From: Sinotaia quadrata
Taxonomy: Eukaryota > Mollusca > Gastropoda > Architaenioglossa > Viviparidae
Length of the DNA stretch: 64,000 nt
Assembly: GCA_028829895.1 (NCBI GenBank)
Contig: JALGAQ010000009.1
Location: 3,038,001-3,102,000, forward strand
Direction of reading: 5' to 3'
A model generated the notes under the pieces. That model saw only the letters and a program-made list of their open reading frames with translations, had not been told where the DNA came from and did not search any database. Shown one piece after another: positions 59,190 to 64,000 of this stretch (positions are counted from its first letter, which is position 1; every line of letters begins with the position of its first letter). The position numbers and the translations under genes are program-made.

Positions 59190-60270
59190 GCCAAAGTTAT
59201 AGAACAAATTTTCAGAGCAGCAATCGATCTTCACCTTGAGCGGAAAACCTGTTTCTCCCCGAACAATACGGCTTTGTCTGTGAGAAGTCCTGTTGAATCA
59301 ACCTAGTGACGTCCAAATAGTACTGTTTTTAATACTGAGATAGGGAATCACCTGTCCACACTGTTTGGATCGATTTCAACTAAGGTTTCGAGGATGTTCA
59401 TCGTGAAATTCTACTGGCGGTACTCTTCCCCCTACGTATCCAGAATAAGCTATTGCGGTAAGTAAAATCCTGTCTAACACGACGCACCTAGCGTGATAGA
59501 GTGAGTGATCCTCTATCTTTGGGAGTCCCACAAGTTGCTGTATCAAGACCGAGACTGTTTACGATCATCGTTCGGAACCTTCTAGATACATTCCAATCAG
59601 TTTTAATACAATTCATTGCCGATCTGCAGATATGCAGGAAAATGAATACCCAAGATAACATGGTAACATTGCAAGCTGATCTTCAATTGGCTTATGATAA
59701 CAAGCATTCCGTTAGCCCAGATAAATCCAATCAAATGGTTTTAGGAGGAGTAAATAAATTGTACTGTACACATTACCCGTTGTTCCCGTCTATGTGGTGT
59801 CATCTTGGTGTTATTGTGCGTAATAACCTGAAAACTCATTATCTGACTAACAAATCGAGGTCAGCCGGGTAAGGAACGTTGTTGAAGCTGAGACGAGTCT
59901 TTAAATGATGGTCTCCACTTATTATTATCGAGCTCTACTCGAGCTACTTCCGTAGCCGAGTGGAGTACGGAGATTCAGCTTCTTACCATGTTATGAAATG
60001 GGAAGTCGCTCGTGTGTAGTATATTTAAGGAACGAATACTCTAATGCTCCTGCAATACCGAAATAGACCATACAAAGAGCGATCCCAGCGACTAAATCTT
60101 TTTACCTTGTAGCAAAGCAGAACATGGGCCACTTCATTTTCCTGTTCAAACTCGCAGTTCTCCAAAGTATGGAGGTACCGAAGGACTTCCGTATTTCAGA
60201 GGGTGAAAATTAAACCAGATGTACAAGCATAAAGGGCAACAGCTTGCTTCTTAGTACATAATAAAAAGAT
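59190..60270 (+). mobile_element. CR1-like LINE RT fragment (copy 2)
   Basis: Decayed RT of an SR1/CR1-like LINE. Motif A remnant VWIDFN then GFEDVHREIL (near 59365-59410). A 123-codon frame (59501-59872) has LSLGVPQVAVSRPRLFTIIV (normally GVPQGSVLGPRLF), VLIQFIADLQICRKMNTQDN (normally F-A-D-D) and VTLQADLQLAYD. Later parts read RRVFK.WSP, YSSYFRSRVEYG and PYKERSQRLNLFTL (to about 60110). The catalytic FADD is altered to FIAD. Distinct from the LINE at 14.5-17.4 kb but of the same broad type. Confidence 0.75.
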
Positions 60271-60494
60271 AAAATTTAGGGATATAAAGAATCATTTGAA
60301 ATAGCTTTTGCTGGACAAAATAGACACAAAATAGATGCTCGACCAGAAAGAAGCTACACTGAACGGTGTACGACTACAAAATATTTTGCCAAAAATACAA
60401 CAATGTAAAAAGATGGGTAGTATACATGCGTAAATGAACTTCCCAACAGCAATACTGGAAACACAATATGACATAACTCAAAACATGTGACAAA

Positions 60495-60625
60495 CGCTTA
60501 TGCCAGTAATTTCCTCATAAACGCTTTACTAACTTTGTTTTTTGCTTGAAGTCTTGACGTGTTGAATAATCTACCATCACTCCTGATGTGGAGGAATATC
60601 CCATCGTTTGCGATTCTGTAGGTGT
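60495..60625 (-). pseudogene. RTE-like LINE RT fragment
   Basis: The minus strand reads ANDGIFLHIRSDGRLFNTSR then LQAKNKVSKAFMRKLLA, matching copy 2 at 21055-21160 (DSNDGIFLHTRSNGGLFNPS). About 40 codons, ending just before the FADD motif. No more of the LINE is recognised around it. Confidence 0.75.
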
Positions 60626-62770
60626 TTGTGAGCATTATTATTAACATTAAGATTGCTCTCATTATCAATATTATAACTCGCACGAGTTACTTAATTTTGA
60701 AAGTCGACTACTCGCGTTATGTATCACTATTTGTCAAAATGGAACCACAATAATGGAATACAGAATAGCGCATTAAAGAATAAAAGCAAGGAATGAGAGA
60801 CAGAATTATTTGAGTAGATGAACTCTTCTATGATGCGCATTTTGTTGTACATACATAGTAAAAAGCCTTTTGTTGATCTTCCATGGCTTTTTCGTTTCAA
60901 AATTTGATCTTATCCCACTTTTGTTGGGAAAATACACCATATTCAACTTCTAATCGAGCAACCCATTTACTTTAAACTGTTCCAATCAATACCATTATTC
61001 ACAGTATCAAGAATTTTTGTTTTAGCAAGTTGAGACCCATAGTTACGCTTCTTGAATCGTAATCTTGGGACCGATATAGATAACTAAACTCAATATTAGT
61101 AGGTGTAACGGTGAGAGAGCACAGAAGTTATGTGTATAAACAAAAGAACTTTATGAATTCGAAGTTTTTTGAAGTTTTTTTAAAGGTTCTTTTAAAAATT
61201 TCGACCACATTTTGCGTTATCTTACATTTAAATAACAAACTAGTGGACAATCTTAAAGGTATTTTATTAGTGAGAATGCGAAAATGTTTTATATCTCGAA
61301 GATCAGGATGTTCAACAATATGATGTATATGTTCAATAGACTCACACATACCACCACGTGAGCTGTTCCGTCCTATCAGTTACATTGTAGACAGATAAGC
61401 ATGATTAAATTCTGTTGTGACTGCTTCTTATAAACGTATAGCACCATACAGCAAGTTAAAAGCGATCCGTCAATCAAGAACTGATCAGCTTCAGTCCATT
61501 TATGATTATCCGGCTTTTGCGAAAGCTCTTCCGATCATCAAGGTCAGAGTGATTATGTAACTTGTTCATCGAGAGAATCGGATTTCAGTTTAATACACTT
61601 CCGTTGATATGAGATAATCCCGAACATGAACTTTAAGTTCACAGTTTCTGCGCACACAAATAAATGAATTTTGCAGGGACTACATCTTTATCCGATTTTA
61701 TGTTCTGTGAACCTCGCATGCAAGACACAAAAATTGCACATGGCTTATTAGGTTGGCTTGATACATGCGATACAATATTTGTTCAACGAAACGTTTTCAA
61801 AGCAAGATCTAATTTTTAAGGAAGGAGAAGGCGTAGTCTACACCGATTACATGCGAGAATTCAAAAAACTATTTTGAAGTATTGTAATTAGGGGGTTTCC
61901 ATTGGATATAAAATACAAAAACCTCCGTCTAGGCTTTTCAAGGTTTTAGTTAGTGCATATGCTGAGCAGTTATTTCTTGGCTTACAAGGTGTTCATAAGA
62001 ACTTAAGACTATGTTCGAAACGACATTTGAAGTAATCATTTATTTCTCAATATAAATATAATGTGTCTACTAACAAAGATGGGATCGGGGGGTTAGTTCA
62101 TCTTGAACCTCGCCCAAAAGCTTGTGCAAAACTGGAAATCACACTCAGCTGTTAAATACAAATACAAGATGAAATTATGTTATAAAGGAATAGCCCATCA
62201 AATTAGTTTCTCCAACCAAAATTCTTGCAAATATAAAGCTTATCAATATTTAACCAATGCAGTCCTTAGTTCACACAGTGATTAAAAAACTAATTACGTT
62301 GTGTAAAGATTAAATTTTGCTTCCATAAGCCACGTGGAAATCGGTGATGTTTACACGTGTATTATTCAACATCAGGGTGTTTACATACAACAGTGATGAG
62401 GCTACAAGGTCAGATTGGAGCATGACCGATATGTGCTTAACTATATATAATTCTTTCCTTTGCATTTCACACGTTTGTTTCAGCGAAAAGTCACAACGAT
62501 AGTCACATCAATAACGTTTATAGACGAGTGAAAGAGTGTAAGTTTATAAATAAAATGAAGGATTGAAAAAAGCAAAAGACTCGATGAACCAATTGAAATC
62601 TATTTCGAACAGCTTGGCTCAATGTTTGTTCGGTTTAGCAGCATCCAAGTGAAAAAGTGTAAGCGCGCGTGAAACAGTGATGTGAAAGATTGATTAAAAG
62701 TATGTTGATTGGAAGATGTAGTAAAATTGCAAGCACGTAATGAAATGGGAATTAATGCTTTTCTTGCATT

Positions 62771-62895
62771 GGTAGCCTATGGGTAATTGGGATGTCACAG
62801 TTCAAGCCTGGTACAAGCTCTATCCTCCTTTGGAGTTTACCATCAAACCAGGAGGACTCGTATGACTAGGCAGGGAAATAAACAAAACAAAAATA
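62771..62895 (+). repeat. Possible SINE-like sequence
   Basis: TAGCCTATGGG (62773-62783) fits the pol III A box and GTTCAAGCC (62800-62808) fits the B box. The run ends with an A-rich tail (AAATAAACAAAACAAAAATAAT). The two boxes are about 27 bp apart, shorter than in a tRNA, and no cloverleaf can be drawn, so this is only suggestive. Confidence 0.2.
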
Positions 62896-63311
62896 ATCAG
62901 GTCAACGATAATCCATGGTCGTAGGAGACCGACTGATACCAAATCATACAAATACGAGGATGTTCCACCCAGATTAATCTTTGCCAACTAACCAAATATT
63001 TGTTTGGTTCTACTTTGGCTTCAGTGTTTTTGTTGGGAATTGAATATGCGAGCGCTCATATCCAAAGCTAGACCGTGGAATGTCCATACTTCGTGATAGG
63101 AAAGAGCGAATCATTAGCGAATATGATACACATGATATGTTTTCACTTTCATTGTAAATAAATAGAACCGTTTCTTTGCTTTTATTGTTATTGACAACAA
63201 ACATCAAATGATGAGGATACACAATACAGCTACATAATCCCGGCGGATTTCAACAGGTTTGTGATGGTCAATTCCCGCTCGAGGGCTTAAAGGATTGGCT
63301 CAATCAGGTAA

Positions 63312-63485
63312 TCCACACAAATTGAAAATTTGTTCTTTTTTATCAGAAGCAGAGAAGAAGAATTAGACTTGAAACAGCTTATTACAAATCGTGAGAAGAA
63401 CGCATGTGTTAGAGTAAATTTCCAGAGCACCACGGGTACATATGAATTGTTGCTTACGTTGATGAAATTGCAAAATTTGTTATGA
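63312..63485 (+). CDS. Possible terminal coding exon, unknown
   Basis: A 57-codon open stretch ending TTATGA with protein-like composition (REEELDLKQLITNREKNACV). It is preceded by an intron-like 39 bp (GTAATCC...TTTTTTATCAG, 63308-63346), the size of schistosome mini-introns. Upstream, 63227-63307 is also open (PGGFQQVCDGQFPLEGLK), but the phases of the two do not join at that intron. No family recognised. Confidence 0.2.
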   Translation, partial: STQIENLFFFIRSREEELDLKQLITNREKNACVRVNFQSTTGTYELLLTLMKLQNLL

Positions 63486-64000
63486 GTCGATAATATAACT
63501 CGTCAAAATACCTTGTCGTAAATCATCGTATAAGAAACTTTAAATAAGTTGAAACAGGAGCCACGCATGGAGAAATAAAATTAAAACACAAACATTAATC
63601 AGATATGACAGATTTAATCGAATAATAATAATTATTATTATTACAATTGCTAATGGAGATACCATGAGGAGTAATGCCCTGCATGCCAGTCTTATCTACG
63701 ATCGAGCATATCAGGATGAGATACGCAGTCAATTGAATGTCAGGGCAGTTGAAGCATGATTAACTGTTTACCTATTCCTCGAGGAAAGGCCCTACTGTAA
63801 TATACATCATGGAGAATGTTTAGCAAAAAGCATAGAATACATCCTTCTATAAACGCTCGTAGCATTCCAGTTGTATTAAGAAAAAATAATTTCGGTCACG
63901 TAAGACATCTCCGAAATCGTTGAGACGGATTATTTTTGTAACTTCATAGATAGATCTATAGTTTCTTCAAACCTTTTCCCGGTTGACTTAACAGCTCACC

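Larger units (their letters stand above)
60626..64000. other. Mostly unassigned AT-rich sequence
   Basis: About 3.4 kb without a confident feature. Two weak candidates are listed separately: a pol III promoter-like stretch near 62.8 kb and an open stretch near 63.4 kb. A short (TAATAATAATTATTATTATT) tract lies near 63620. Confidence 0.35.

Noticed and set aside
62771..62810. tRNA gene
   Set aside because: A- and B-box-like sequences are present but only 27 bp apart, and no acceptor or anticodon stem can be paired.

Overview
This window is animal DNA from a flatworm, most likely a schistosome-type trematode. It is AT-rich, contains two 100-base assembly gaps, and is built almost entirely of decayed, nested transposable elements. 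The element set points that way: BEL/Pao and Ty3/gypsy LTR elements resembling the Saci and Boudicca types known from schistosomes, RTE-like and CR1-like LINEs, a Penelope-like element, a mariner, a hAT, and a Sm-alpha-type SINE carrying a hammerhead ribozyme motif. The species cannot be named from sequence alone. I found no gene of the host organism that I can support with confidence; a few exon-like stretches (near 8.2-8.8 kb, 9.3 kb and 63.3 kb) are listed as weak candidates.

Layout. 1-1.0 kb: 3' end of an RTE-like LINE. 3.2-3.6 kb: first copy of an unidentified coding repeat ('repeat A'). 3.8-8.15 kb: a BEL gag relic, then a BEL/Pao element with both LTRs (BEL-1). 10.0-10.4 kb: a LINE or SINE tail ('repeat B'). 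11.4-13.9 kb: a minus-strand BEL/Pao element (BEL-2) containing a second copy of repeat A. 14.5-17.4 kb: a CR1-like LINE. 17.6-17.9 kb: a lone BEL LTR. 18.2-22.8 kb: a nearly full-length RTE-like LINE interrupted by a solo LTR. 23.0-26.9 kb: a third BEL/Pao element (BEL-3), with repeat B inside its 5' LTR. 26.9-28.4 kb: a third repeat A copy and a tandem duplication. 28.7-42.6 kb: a nest of gypsy elements. Gypsy-0 is interrupted by gypsy-1 (perfect 5-bp target duplication) and then by or next to the minus-strand gypsy-2, which itself holds a solo LTR; gypsy-3 follows. 48.4-51.0 kb: gypsy-4 on the minus strand with a perfect target duplication. 53.0-53.9 kb: Penelope-like reverse transcriptase. 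54.6-56.3 kb: mariner carrying the SINE and ribozyme motif. 56.7-57.9 kb: third RTE-like LINE copy. 58.4-59.0 kb: a short hAT element. 59.2-60.3 kb: a second CR1-like LINE. The remainder is AT-rich sequence without recognisable genes.

How the parts relate. No element here looks able to move on its own: every reverse transcriptase frame is broken, several catalytic aspartates are replaced, and four LTR elements lack reverse transcriptase entirely. The most informative features are the insertion boundaries, which give a relative order of events, and the elements that kept gag, protease and integrase pieces while losing the polymerase, one of them (gypsy-4) through in-frame joins.
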